Positions 1-7,198 of a stretch of DNA of 10,372 bases are shown piece after piece; the first letter of the stretch is position 1; each line of letters opens with the position of its first letter. Location of the stretch: assembly GCA_011051825.1 (NCBI GenBank), contig DRKH01000504.1, positions 1 to 10,372 on the forward strand, in the 5' to 3' direction. Below the pieces are notes generated by a model. That model was not told the DNA's origin. It ran no database searches and was given only the letters and a program-made list of their open reading frames with translations. Source of the DNA: Desulfobulbus sp. Its GTDB lineage: Bacteria; Desulfobacterota; Desulfobulbia; Desulfobulbales; Desulfobulbaceae. The position numbers and the translations under genes were made by a program.

Positions 1-440
1 ATTTCCTGGTAATAATGGACCTGATGCTTGAGGCCTATATCAGAATGTTTTTTGACCCCATGGGTCAAAAGTATTCCCCGGCCATCTGTGGTATATCCGC
101 CCCTGACCGGAATGCGGGCAAAGGTTGTTATCAATGCGGCTTCAAAGGCATTCTGCAGCAGGACAGCGGCGTCATATCGTTTTGCCCTCAAGTCGGAGGC
201 CAGCCTCAGGCGACCGCGAATACCCTGGTGACGACCGTTTTTTTCATACACAAATATATGGTCGACCCTTGGACTGGCGGCAAAGACATCTGCAACCCAT
301 GGCAAGGCAAGCAGCGTGATCTCGGCCTCGGGAAAATTTTCCCGGATGGAACGCACCGCCGGGGTAGTCATAATGGCGTCACCGATCCAGTTTGTTGAGC
401 GGATCAGTATTTTTTCAGGATGTTTTGGGAAAGGCTGCAT
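1..440 (-). CDS. waaF: Lipopolysaccharide heptosyltransferase II (WaaF-like), 5' part only
   Basis: Read leftwards from an ATG at 440-438, the frame stays open to the window edge and gives about 146 residues, against roughly 350 for the family, so the C-terminal half lies outside the window. The protein starts MQPFPKHPEKILIRSTNW and has the glycosyltransferase family 9 N-terminal signature NWIGDAIMTTPAVRSIR (about residues 17-33), followed by the LLQNAFEAAL segment (about 94-103) and LKHQVHYYQE at the cut end. WaaF enzymes transfer the second L-glycero-D-manno-heptose from ADP-heptose to the inner core of lipopolysaccharide on the cytoplasmic face of the inner membrane, which implies a Gram-negative cell. 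No strong ribosome binding site precedes the ATG (GGATGG lies about 10 nt upstream); an in-frame GTG 30 nt upstream is a weaker alternative. The frame was found by translating the minus strand. Heptosyltransferase I (WaaC) is the main alternative name. Confidence 0.85.
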   Translation of the reverse strand, partial: MQPFPKHPEKILIRSTNWIGDAIMTTPAVRSIRENFPEAEITLLALPWVADVFAASPRVDHIFVYEKNGRHQGIRGRLRLASDLRAKRYDAAVLLQNAFEAALITTFARIPVRGGYTTDGRGILLTHGVKKHSDIGLKHQVHYYQE

Positions 441-562
441 CTGTAGGTCGATCCATCCTGCAGGCACAAGATGAGTTGTTGTATTTTTTTTTTGAGTGGC
501 CGCCTGCCTTCCTGCACAGCTTGGCAGCGGTATATTTATCAGGGGAACAGATAAAAATTGCG

Positions 563-730
563 GTAACCACCCCATCTCTGCACGATCAGGCCATATTCAC
601 ATAAAAATTATTCACATAGAAATTATTCACATAGAAATTATTCACATAGAAATAACTCCAGTTCACTGACCTGACCGGCACGGACAGGTAGATTAAGCGC
701 AGACTTTGTGGGGCACTTTTGAACAGTTAC
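563..730 (-). repeat. Palindromic interspersed element, copy A (expanded, left arm shortened)
   Basis: This 168-bp segment is a second, inverted copy of the element at 10229-10355. Its right end (709-730) reads, on the minus strand, GTAACTGTTCAAAAGTGCC, and is followed inward by CAAAGTCTGCGCTTA. The inner arms pair with each other: CTCTGCACGATCAGGCC at 576-592 and its imperfect reverse complement at 668-687. The outer left end is reduced to GTAACCACCCCA at 563-574, as if about 10 bp had been lost from GTAAC-TGTTCAGGAG-CACCCCA. The centre holds four 15-bp tandem units. A related end may lie at 753-774 (minus strand GTAACTATCCGG). The 441-820 gap shows no gene, so the element fills most of the space between the EAL-HDOD gene and waaF. 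Confidence 0.7.
595..654. repeat. Tandem repeat, 4 x 15 bp (ATTCACATAGAAATT)
   Basis: Four head-to-tail units lie at 595-609, 610-624, 625-639 and 640-654. The first has A instead of G at position 10 and the last ends in A instead of T; the middle two are identical. The array sits at the centre of palindromic element A, where copy D at 10288-10313 has only one comparable stretch (ATTCACATAGGAATC). It is too regular and lacks spacers, so it is not a CRISPR array. Confidence 0.95.
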
Positions 731-820
731 GGTTTGTGGTATTGCATAAAACGTGCACCCATCCGGATAGTTACAAATTGCATTGGTCCCGGCTCCTGAA
801 TTGCGACAGAGAAGCGAATC

Positions 821-2041
821 TCAAGCTGTTTTTTCATTGGTCAACTTATCGGTCCAGGTCAGGGAGTCCATGTAGGCCTGCAGCATCTCTTTAGGGCTGA
901 CGCTGATCGTTTCAAGCAGGTTCTGGCAGCTTTGCCAGTCGCCGTTTTCATAGGCAATTATAGTGGCCAGATATGGATAAAAGGGTCCGGACTGATCAAC
1001 CAGGGCCTTTTTAATGTCCACCGGCAGAGGGAGTCGTTCCATAATCTCGGCCATCGGCATGTCAAGCATGGCACCAAGCAGGGAAAACAGTCCCATGAGG
1101 AACATTTCGGAGCTGTCGTAATTCTGATCGCTGCAGTCGGCAAGCAATTCACAGAGTCGGGCCCTGGTGATGGATGTCCGGATCAACTCATAGGGTTTAT
1201 CGGCTGAAAGCTGAGAGGTGGCAACCAGGGACACGAACTGACGAACTCCGGACTCACCGAGATAGACGAGGGCGTGTTTTATTGAAGTCACCTCGTTGAG
1301 CAGGTAATAATAGGCCGAGTTGATATATCGCAGAAGTTTATAGGAAAGACTGACATCCGGCAGGATAATTTTTTCTATCTTCTCCAGGTTGAAGTCTTTT
1401 TTATTCACTTCAGCAAGGAGATCAAGCAGGACAATCTTAGCCGACGGAATGGCCTTCTTTTTCAGCATTTCAGGCTGGCTGAAGAAATAACCCTGAAAAA
1501 AATGAAATCCCATCTTCCAGGCGGCATCAAACTGGGCATAGGTTTCAATTTTTTCGGCGAGCAACTGAACCTTTTTATTTGTTAATCGTCGAGTCTCTTC
1601 CTGTACTTCATCCCGGGAAAGCTCCTGAAAGTCTATTTTTATAATATCGGCAAGCTCGACCAGCGGTTCGAGTCCATCTGCAAAGACAAAATCATCCAGC
1701 GCCAATATATAACCCTTTTTTTTCAACTCCGTACAGGCTTCAATTATTGCAGGGGTGGGCGGGACATATTCCAGCACCTCTACAATAACTTTATCCGAAG
1801 GCAGGTTCAACGCCGTTTTTTCAAGGAGATGTTCTTCGGTAAAATTAATAAATGCCCATTTGGAGCTGACCAGGGTACCCAGCCCTATGTTGAGAAAGGT
1901 ATTGACCAGCAGCTTGCTGGTGGCCCTGTCTCCATCCGTGCCGGGAAAAACATTGTCCCGGTTGCTGCGGTGGAGCAGTTCGTAACCAAAGAGTTTTTTG
2001 CTTCGGTTAAAGATGGGTTGTCGAGCAATGAAAATTTCCAT
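821..2041 (-). CDS. EAL-HDOD domain signalling protein (YuxH/COG3434 type)
   Basis: The 406-residue protein joins an N-terminal EAL-type domain (about 1-190) to a C-terminal HDOD domain (about 195-390). EAL landmarks are visible in order: GYELLHR (19-25, in place of EAL), the INF asparagine (66), VEVLE (87-91), LDDF (115-118), IKIDF (134-138), AEKIET (162-167) and FQGYFFSQP (182-190). The loop that normally reads DDFGTGYSSL is DDFVFADGLEPL here. Several metal and substrate positions are therefore kept, but the dimerisation and activation loop is not. Proteins of this family act in c-di-GMP-linked control of motility, biofilm or stress, often as binding partners rather than phosphodiesterases; loss of activity here is an inference. 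It lies 83 bp downstream of tsaE on the same strand and may share its transcript. Its ATG at 2041 has only a weak CAGG-type ribosome site. No clear terminator follows the stop at 821-823. Confidence 0.9.
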   Translation of the reverse strand: MEIFIARQPIFNRSKKLFGYELLHRSNRDNVFPGTDGDRATSKLLVNTFLNIGLGTLVSSKWAFINFTEEHLLEKTALNLPSDKVIVEVLEYVPPTPAIIEACTELKKKGYILALDDFVFADGLEPLVELADIIKIDFQELSRDEVQEETRRLTNKKVQLLAEKIETYAQFDAAWKMGFHFFQGYFFSQPEMLKKKAIPSAKIVLLDLLAEVNKKDFNLEKIEKIILPDVSLSYKLLRYINSAYYYLLNEVTSIKHALVYLGESGVRQFVSLVATSQLSADKPYELIRTSITRARLCELLADCSDQNYDSSEMFLMGLFSLLGAMLDMPMAEIMERLPLPVDIKKALVDQSGPFYPYLATIIAYENGDWQSCQNLLETISVSPKEMLQAYMDSLTWTDKLTNEKTA

Positions 2042-2124
2042 AAGGCCTGGGCAATTTCAAAAAGACGTTTAGCGGGCAATGAGTTCACAACGATTCCAAA
2101 CCGTGTACCACGGGCCGGTGTGAT

Positions 2125-2634
2125 TTATCTGCTGCCCCGGTCGCCGGAAGCTGCACAAAGGGGTTCCAGACGCCGCAGCCAGGAGGAGTCCCTGCTTTGA
2201 AACATCATCCTGCGCCGTTCATCCACCAACAGAACAAGTTGAATGGTAAGCGCATTGTCAGGCGTCAGAGAACCCAACCGGGTTGCCCATTCGATCACAC
2301 AAACTCCGGTTGTGGTTGTAAGATACTCGGAAAGACCGGCCCCTTCAATATCATCTTCGCCACGGAGTCGATAACAGTCAAAATGATAGAGCGGGCAGCG
2401 TCCCGGGTACTCATGCATCAGGGCAAAAGAAGGACTGGTTATATAATAATCCTCGGGCACATCCAGACCCCGGGCAATGGACTGGGTCAGGGTGGTCTTG
2501 CCCGCCCCCAGATCGCCGGTGAGCAGCAGGACATCTCCGGGAACCAGCAGCCGCCCTATCTGCAGACCGGTTTTTTTCGTGTCGGCAAGAGAAAAAATGT
2601 CCAGAGTGCAGGTAGTTACGTTAGCGTCATTCAT
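2125..2634 (-). CDS. tsaE: tRNA threonylcarbamoyladenosine biosynthesis ATPase TsaE
   Basis: The 169-residue protein (E. coli TsaE has 153) carries the Walker A motif GDLGAGKTT at 40-48, the family segment TSPSFALMHEY at 66-76, the acidic YHFDCYRL at 83-90 and IEWATRL at 114-120, corresponding to the IEWPE motif. TsaE is the ATPase that works with TsaB and TsaD to form t6A37 in ANN-decoding tRNAs in the cytoplasm; it is essential in many bacteria. The start at 2634 is preferred because it gives the conserved length and overlaps the kinase stop codon as ATGAATGA (2627-2634), suggesting translational coupling instead of an independent ribosome site. An in-frame ATG 45 nt upstream would add an unconserved stretch. 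The C-terminal tail after residue 140 is arginine-rich and unlike the core. No tsaB or tsaD is in the window. Confidence 0.93.
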   Translation of the reverse strand: MNDANVTTCTLDIFSLADTKKTGLQIGRLLVPGDVLLLTGDLGAGKTTLTQSIARGLDVPEDYYITSPSFALMHEYPGRCPLYHFDCYRLRGEDDIEGAGLSEYLTTTTGVCVIEWATRLGSLTPDNALTIQLVLLVDERRRMMFQSRDSSWLRRLEPLCAASGDRGSR

Positions 2635-3838
2635 GAGTTGTGCATGAAAAATCCACACTGCGCGGCAGGGTGAACACAACCCGTGTTCCCCTTCCCGGAG
2701 AGGTATGGATATCCATTTCTCCGTTGAGCATTTTTACCCGTTCCGCCATAACGGTCATGCCTATCCCCCGTTGGTCAACCGGCATTTTCGCGGTCTCCTG
2801 TTCTGAAAAACCGATGCCGTCATCCTCAACCGTCAGGGTGATAAGGTCTGGTGCGATCTGAAAACTGATTTCAACATTGTTTGCACCCGAATGTTTACCG
2901 CTGTTTCTCAGGGCCTCCTGCAGCAGGCGATAGATGAGCAGATGGGTATCTTCGGCAAAAAAAGAACTCAACGACTTGACCTCAAAGGTACAGGCAATGC
3001 CGTACACCTCCGAGAAACGCTGAATCAGATTCTCTATGGCGGAGTCAAGGCCCAGGTCATCGATGATGACCGGGCTGAGATTCTTGGACAACCTGCGGAC
3101 ATTTTCTATTATCTCGTTAATGAATCCCCGCAGCCCATGCAGTCCTCCCAGAACGGTATCGCCTGCTTCGGGACTCTGTCCTGAACGGGCCTTCTCAATA
3201 ATCCTGATCTGCAGTTTGAGGGCAGCCAATGCCTGCCCCAGTTCGTCGTGCAGTTCCAGGGCAATACGTTTCTGTTCATTTTCCCGGGCATGAATCAATG
3301 CACCGGAAAGTGAACGAAGTCGTTTCTCCGAATCCTTGAGATGGGCATTCGCCTCCTGAAGCAACTGATTTTTCTCCCGCAGGGCGTCGGCGAGTTTTTG
3401 ATTTTCCCTGGTCAGATCCCAGGTCTGGGTTGCCTGTTCGAGAATAAGTCTGAGCTGGACAATATCCCATGGTTTTAAGACATACTGATAAATATGGCCG
3501 CGATTAACGGCATCAATAATATCCGAGACATCAATATAACCGGTAATAATTATACGAACCGTATCGGGATTAATGGCATAGATATTGGAGAGGAGTTCGA
3601 CACCGGACATCCCGCCCATCCGTTGATCGGAGAGAACAACGCTGATTCCCGGTTCATTCTTGAATATTTCAAGGGCCTCTTCTCCGGAAGCCGCAGTGGT
3701 TATGTCATATTCCTCAGAGAAACTGAGTACAAAACTCTCGCTATTGATGGGATCGTCATCAACAAAAAGAACTTTGTATTTTTCCGCAAAGACGGCCGGT
3801 GGCATGTTTTGAGATTCCGTATCCATTTCCCGGGTCAC
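2627..3838 (-). CDS. Soluble hybrid: receiver domain + NarX/DegS-type histidine kinase
   Basis: The 403 residues order as receiver (about 21-135), a coiled-coil linker (about 138-178), HisKA_3 dimerisation domain (about 180-250) and HATPase_c (about 295-392). The receiver has the acidic pair D27-D28, phospho-acceptor D71 in LSDQRM, T99 in IITG and K122 in LKPW. The kinase has the H box LELHDELGQALA with H197, an N box LLQEALRNSGKH with N312, and G boxes DDGIGF (339-344) and GRGT (382-385). No transmembrane segment or periplasmic domain is seen, so it should be cytoplasmic, with phosphorylation of the N-terminal receiver probably setting kinase activity. HisKA_3 kinases usually pair with NarL/LuxR-type regulators, and none lies in the window, so the partner is unknown. 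The start is GTG at 3838, overlapping the upstream stop as GTGA; ATG at 3826 is an alternative with a crowded GGGA ribosome site. Confidence 0.92.
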   Translation of the reverse strand: MTREMDTESQNMPPAVFAEKYKVLFVDDDPINSESFVLSFSEEYDITTAASGEEALEIFKNEPGISVVLSDQRMGGMSGVELLSNIYAINPDTVRIIITGYIDVSDIIDAVNRGHIYQYVLKPWDIVQLRLILEQATQTWDLTRENQKLADALREKNQLLQEANAHLKDSEKRLRSLSGALIHARENEQKRIALELHDELGQALAALKLQIRIIEKARSGQSPEAGDTVLGGLHGLRGFINEIIENVRRLSKNLSPVIIDDLGLDSAIENLIQRFSEVYGIACTFEVKSLSSFFAEDTHLLIYRLLQEALRNSGKHSGANNVEISFQIAPDLITLTVEDDGIGFSEQETAKMPVDQRGIGMTVMAERVKMLNGEMDIHTSPGRGTRVVFTLPRSVDFSCTTHE

Positions 3839-5661
3839 TCAGCCGACTTCTGGTCGGTCGGTTTTATCCACCAGGTATACAGAAACTGATAGGGATTATA
3901 ATACAGCGGCAGCGTGGTGGGGTAGCTGAATTTCCGACTGTATGCCAGCCGATGGGCAGCAAGATACCAGTTGGGAACAACATAATATCCATACCAGAGG
4001 ACCCGGTCCAGGGCATGGCTGGCCAGGGTCAGATCATGCTGGGTTTCGGCATAGACGATTTTGTCGACCAGGGCATCAACCACCGGATTCCTGACCCCGG
4101 CAAAATTTCGTGACCCCTTGCGGGCGGCGGAAGCGGAACTCCAGTAGTCTCGCTGCTCATTGCCCGGCGATTGCGACTGGCCGTACACGTTGACGATCAT
4201 ATCAAAATCAAAGCTCTTGACCCGGTCGCCATAAAGCGCGGAATCAATTGTCCGATAGGTGGCATTGATCCCGAGTTTTTTCAGATTCCGGACAAAGGGG
4301 GCCATGACCCGCTCAAATGAAGGACTGACCAGCAGAATTTCAAAGCTCAACGACCGGCCTTTGTCATTTTTGAGGACACCATCCCTGATCGACCAGCCGG
4401 CCTGCTGCAAGATTTTCTTTGCCTGCCGCAGGTTGCCGCGCAGGCTGTTGGGCGGGACGGTGGTCGGCGGCTGCAGGGGGGTTGTAAAGACGGCCTCCGG
4501 AAGCCGGCCACGGTAGGGTTCAAGCAGGGCAAGTTCCTCTCCCTGCGGAGTTCCGGTGGCGGCCAGATAGGAATTGGAAAAGTAGGAGTTGCAGCGGGTG
4601 TATTGATCAAAAAAGAGTGTTTTATTGGTCCATTCAAAATCAAAGGCCAGACCAATGGCCCTGCGCACCCGCGGATCGGAAAATATTTCTCTGCGGGTGT
4701 TAAAGACAAAGCCCTGCATTCCCGCATCATTTTTATGGGGAAACATTTTTTTGATCAGCTCACCATTGTCAAAACGACGGCCGGTCAGATCGCGCTGCCA
4801 CTGTTTGGCGATATTGACGTTCATGAAGTCAAACTCACCGGCCTTGAAGGCCTCAACACTGACGATCTGATCTTTAAAGTATTTTATGGTTATCTTGTCG
4901 AAGTTGAACATGAACTTGCGGGTCGGGTGATCCTTGGCCCAGTAGTCGGGATTTCTGGTGTAGGTGATCGACTTGCCCGGATTGACGTCGGTAACAAGAT
5001 AGGGCCCGGATCCGACGGGAATACGCATGGACTTCTGTTGGGAGAGGGGATTAAAACCGGTTTTTTCGTAAAATGCCTTGTTTAACACCGGTAACTGTGA
5101 GGCGATCATGTGCAGTTCCCGATTAGGTTTTGCAAAGTTGAATCGTATTCTGTGCCGGTCAAGAATTTCAGAGCCGGTGATATCCTGGAGATATATCTGA
5201 TAAAAGGGATGGGCCTGGTCGCTTTTCAGCGTTGCAAGCGAATAGGCGACATCTTCGACCGTAACGGGGGTGCCGTCTGAAAACCGGGCCTGATCATTTA
5301 AAGTATAGGTGACGGATTTTTTATCCGGGGCCAGCACGATATCTTTGGCAATCAAGCCGTATTCGGCAAAAGGCTCATCAAGACTTGGCACGGCCAGGGT
5401 TTCAAAGACAAAGGTTTCCAGGCCAAAAGGAGGCGTTCCCTTCAAGGTAAAAGGGTTCATCTTGTCAAAACTGCCGAGATCATGGAGGACCAGCTGCCCC
5501 CCCTTGACGGACTCCGGTGAGGTGTAGTCGAATCTTTTAAAGTCGGCTGGATATTTCAAGCTGCCGTCTATGGAAATGCCGTGGGCACAAAGGGCCCTGG
5601 GCGGAATCAACAGAAGACAGCAGGCAGCAATCAGCAAGAGAAATTTCACAGTCGATATCAC
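3835..5661 (-). CDS. Extracellular solute-binding protein family 5, YejA-like (oligopeptide ABC transporter)
   Basis: The 608-residue protein (E. coli YejA has 604) begins with a signal peptide, a charged start followed by FLLLIAACCLLLIPP, with likely signal peptidase I cleavage near ALCAHG. No convincing lipobox is present. Family hallmarks follow: HGISIDGSLKYPADFKRFDY, GGQLVLHDLGSFDKMNP, the SBP_bac_5 motif ARFSDGTPVTVEDVAYSL, and SGPYLVTDVNPGKSITYTRNP in the middle. Such proteins bind peptides or peptide-like compounds in the periplasm and deliver them to an ABC permease. No YejB, YejE or YejF homologue is in the window, so it is either an orphan or its permease lies elsewhere. It is the first gene of the leftward operon and overlaps the kinase by 4 nt. 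The start is uncertain: GTG at 5661 or GTG at 5649 (604 residues), neither with a good ribosome site. Confidence 0.9.
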   Translation of the reverse strand: MISTVKFLLLIAACCLLLIPPRALCAHGISIDGSLKYPADFKRFDYTSPESVKGGQLVLHDLGSFDKMNPFTLKGTPPFGLETFVFETLAVPSLDEPFAEYGLIAKDIVLAPDKKSVTYTLNDQARFSDGTPVTVEDVAYSLATLKSDQAHPFYQIYLQDITGSEILDRHRIRFNFAKPNRELHMIASQLPVLNKAFYEKTGFNPLSQQKSMRIPVGSGPYLVTDVNPGKSITYTRNPDYWAKDHPTRKFMFNFDKITIKYFKDQIVSVEAFKAGEFDFMNVNIAKQWQRDLTGRRFDNGELIKKMFPHKNDAGMQGFVFNTRREIFSDPRVRRAIGLAFDFEWTNKTLFFDQYTRCNSYFSNSYLAATGTPQGEELALLEPYRGRLPEAVFTTPLQPPTTVPPNSLRGNLRQAKKILQQAGWSIRDGVLKNDKGRSLSFEILLVSPSFERVMAPFVRNLKKLGINATYRTIDSALYGDRVKSFDFDMIVNVYGQSQSPGNEQRDYWSSASAARKGSRNFAGVRNPVVDALVDKIVYAETQHDLTLASHALDRVLWYGYYVVPNWYLAAHRLAYSRKFSYPTTLPLYYNPYQFLYTWWIKPTDQKSAE

Positions 5662-5679
5662 CAGGCGGAAAGTTGAAGT

Positions 5680-5706
5680 TTACAGGATAGTCCAATTATA
5701 GAACAT
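5680..5706 (-). other. Possible 8-codon upstream ORF before the YejA-like gene
   Basis: On the minus strand a GGAGG ribosome site (5716-5720) precedes an ATG at 5706 by 9 nt, giving MFYNWTIL and then a TAA at 5682-5680. This is the best ribosome site near the start of the solute-binding protein gene. The mini-ORF is in the same frame as that gene, 18 nt ahead of its GTG. It could be a leader peptide with reinitiation, or chance. Confidence 0.25.
5695..5700 (-). promoter_or_regulatory. Candidate -10 box (TATAAT) for the leftward operon
   Basis: The minus strand has a perfect TATAAT 33 nt upstream of the GTG start of the solute-binding protein gene. No good -35 hexamer lies 16-18 nt further upstream, so an activator may be needed if the box is used. 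The box also lies inside the 8-codon ORF at 5680-5706, so the two interpretations compete unless transcription starts further upstream. Confidence 0.35.
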
Positions 5707-5757
5707 AATCGAAAACCTCCATAATCAAAAATACTTTTTTTTATTTCAGAACCTTCA

Positions 5758-5771
5758 ACCCGGATCCGGGT
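5758..5771. promoter_or_regulatory. Perfect 14-bp palindrome in the divergent control region, possible operator
   Basis: ACCCGGATCCGGGT is its own exact reverse complement. It ends 8 bp upstream of the -35 box of the leuC promoter and lies between the divergent YejA-like and leuC genes, a usual position for a dimeric regulator. A run of eight A follows on the plus strand, so it does not look like a terminator for either direction. Confidence 0.45.
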
Positions 5772-5779
5772 AAAAAAAA

Positions 5780-5808
5780 TTGACGTACCCGCACCTTCTG
5801 TGTAAATA
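5780..5808 (+). promoter_or_regulatory. Sigma70-type promoter for leuCD
   Basis: TTGACG (5780-5785, 5 of 6 to consensus) is followed after exactly 17 bp by TAAATA (5803-5808, 3 of 6). It faces leuC and leaves an untranslated leader of about 85 nt. No leucine-rich leader peptide or T-box is evident in that leader. Confidence 0.5.
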
Positions 5809-5899
5809 CTGCAACCTATCAGGATATGTACGGGTTCACTGCAAAAAGGCTGTGCGGCATATTGCCTGACTGATTACAAAGAGAGAACTGGAGGTTGTC

Positions 5900-7186
5900 A
5901 TGGGACAAACCATTGCTGAAAAAATCTTCGCCGCCCACCTGCGCGACACCCCGACACCGGACAACATGGTGCTCGATATAGACGTGGTCATGTGTCACGA
6001 GATCACCACTCCCATTGCCATTGTTGATTTAATGGACAAGGGGATGGACCGGGTATTCGACCCGAGTAAAATCAAAGCGGTCATTGACCATGTTACCCCG
6101 CCCAAAGATTCCAAAACCGCTACCCAGGCAAAAATCATGCGTGACTGGGCCCGCCGCCATAAAATCAAAGATTTTTTTGATATCGGCAGAAACGGAGTCT
6201 GTCATGCACTGTTTCCGGAAAAAGGATTTATCCGTCCAGGCTACACCGTCATCATGGGCGATTCACACACCTGTACCCACGGAGCCTTCGGCGCCTTTGC
6301 CGCCGGAATAGGAACCACTGACCTGGAAGTCGGGATCTTAAAAGGGGTCTGTGCTTTTCGCGCTCCCAGGTCCATGAAGATTGAAGTAACCGGTGATATG
6401 CCTGAGGGAGTAACAGCCAAGGATATCATCCTTAATATAATAAAGCAGCTGACGGTCAACGGAGCTACCGATCTGATTATGGAATTCAGCGGCTCGGTGA
6501 TTGAATCCATGGACATGTCCTCCCGCATGACCCTGTGCAATATGTCGGTGGAGGCGGGGGCCACTTCGGGCATCTGCCTGCCCGATCAGGTAACCGCCCG
6601 CTACCTGTGGCCGTTTATCAAGGATGCATATGCCTCCGAAGATGCAGCTGTTGAAGATTTTAAGAAATGGCACTCCGATGATGATGCCGTTTATGAAAAA
6701 ACACTGCGGATTGACGTCTCCACCCTTGAACCCCAGGTCACCTATGACTTCAAACCGGATAAGGTCAAGGATATTTCCGAGCTTGCCGGCACCCATATTG
6801 ATCAGGTCTACATCGGTTCCTGCACCAATGGCCGGATTGAAGATATTCGTGCCGCCGCTGCGATCCTGAAGGGAAAGACCATTGCCGATCAGGTACGCGG
6901 TATCCTGACTCCGGCAACTCCTGCGATTTACTCCCAGGCCCTTGAGGAGGGATTGATTAAAATATTTATGGACAGCGGGTTTTGCGTACTGAACCCGACC
7001 TGCGGCGCCTGCCTGGGTATGTCCAGTGGTGTTCTTGCTGAAGGGGAAACCTGCGCCTCAACAACGAACCGAAATTTCAACGGCCGCATGGGTAAAGGTG
7101 GAATGGTACATCTGATGAGTCCCGTAAGTGCCGCGGCAGCGGCTGTGACCGGTGAAATAACCGATCCTCGCCGGTTTCTCAATTGA
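5900..7186 (+). CDS. leuC: 3-isopropylmalate dehydratase large subunit (archaeal-type LeuC)
   Basis: The 428-residue protein is of the short archaeal-type LeuC/homoaconitase class, shorter than the E. coli type (about 466). It shows GDSHTCTHGAFGAFAAGIG (120-138) and the three 4Fe-4S ligands: Cys308 in YIGSCTNGR, and Cys368 and Cys371 in NPTCGACLG. With LeuD it isomerises 2-isopropylmalate to 3-isopropylmalate via a dehydration-rehydration step in leucine synthesis, in the cytoplasm; the cluster is oxygen-sensitive. The start is firm: GGAGG at 5890-5894 lies 5 nt before the ATG. leuD follows 12 bp after the stop, forming a two-gene operon. Homoaconitase or 2,3-dimethylmalate dehydratase share this fold and cannot be excluded by sequence reading alone. 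No leuA or leuB is in the window. Confidence 0.93.
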   Translation: MGQTIAEKIFAAHLRDTPTPDNMVLDIDVVMCHEITTPIAIVDLMDKGMDRVFDPSKIKAVIDHVTPPKDSKTATQAKIMRDWARRHKIKDFFDIGRNGVCHALFPEKGFIRPGYTVIMGDSHTCTHGAFGAFAAGIGTTDLEVGILKGVCAFRAPRSMKIEVTGDMPEGVTAKDIILNIIKQLTVNGATDLIMEFSGSVIESMDMSSRMTLCNMSVEAGATSGICLPDQVTARYLWPFIKDAYASEDAAVEDFKKWHSDDDAVYEKTLRIDVSTLEPQVTYDFKPDKVKDISELAGTHIDQVYIGSCTNGRIEDIRAAAAILKGKTIADQVRGILTPATPAIYSQALEEGLIKIFMDSGFCVLNPTCGACLGMSSGVLAEGETCASTTNRNFNGRMGKGGMVHLMSPVSAAAAAVTGEITDPRRFLN

Positions 7187-7198
7187 CAGGAGGAGATG

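Noticed and set aside
441..540. Terminator formed by the CCGC-TGCC hairpin and the T-run at 485-494
   Set aside because: The T-run lies before the hairpin for rightward RNA, and becomes an A-run after it for leftward RNA, so neither direction fits intrinsic termination.
595..654. CRISPR-like array
   Set aside because: Units are 15 bp, contiguous and without spacers; it is a plain tandem repeat.
5828..5875. Leucine attenuator leader peptide before leuC
   Set aside because: The ATG ORF there (MYGFTAKRLCGILPD) has only two leucine codons, not adjacent, and no terminator hairpin follows.
5840..5875. Sigma54 promoter before leuC
   Set aside because: GG and GC pairs near GGCTGTGCGGCATATTGCC do not have the required 10-bp spacing.
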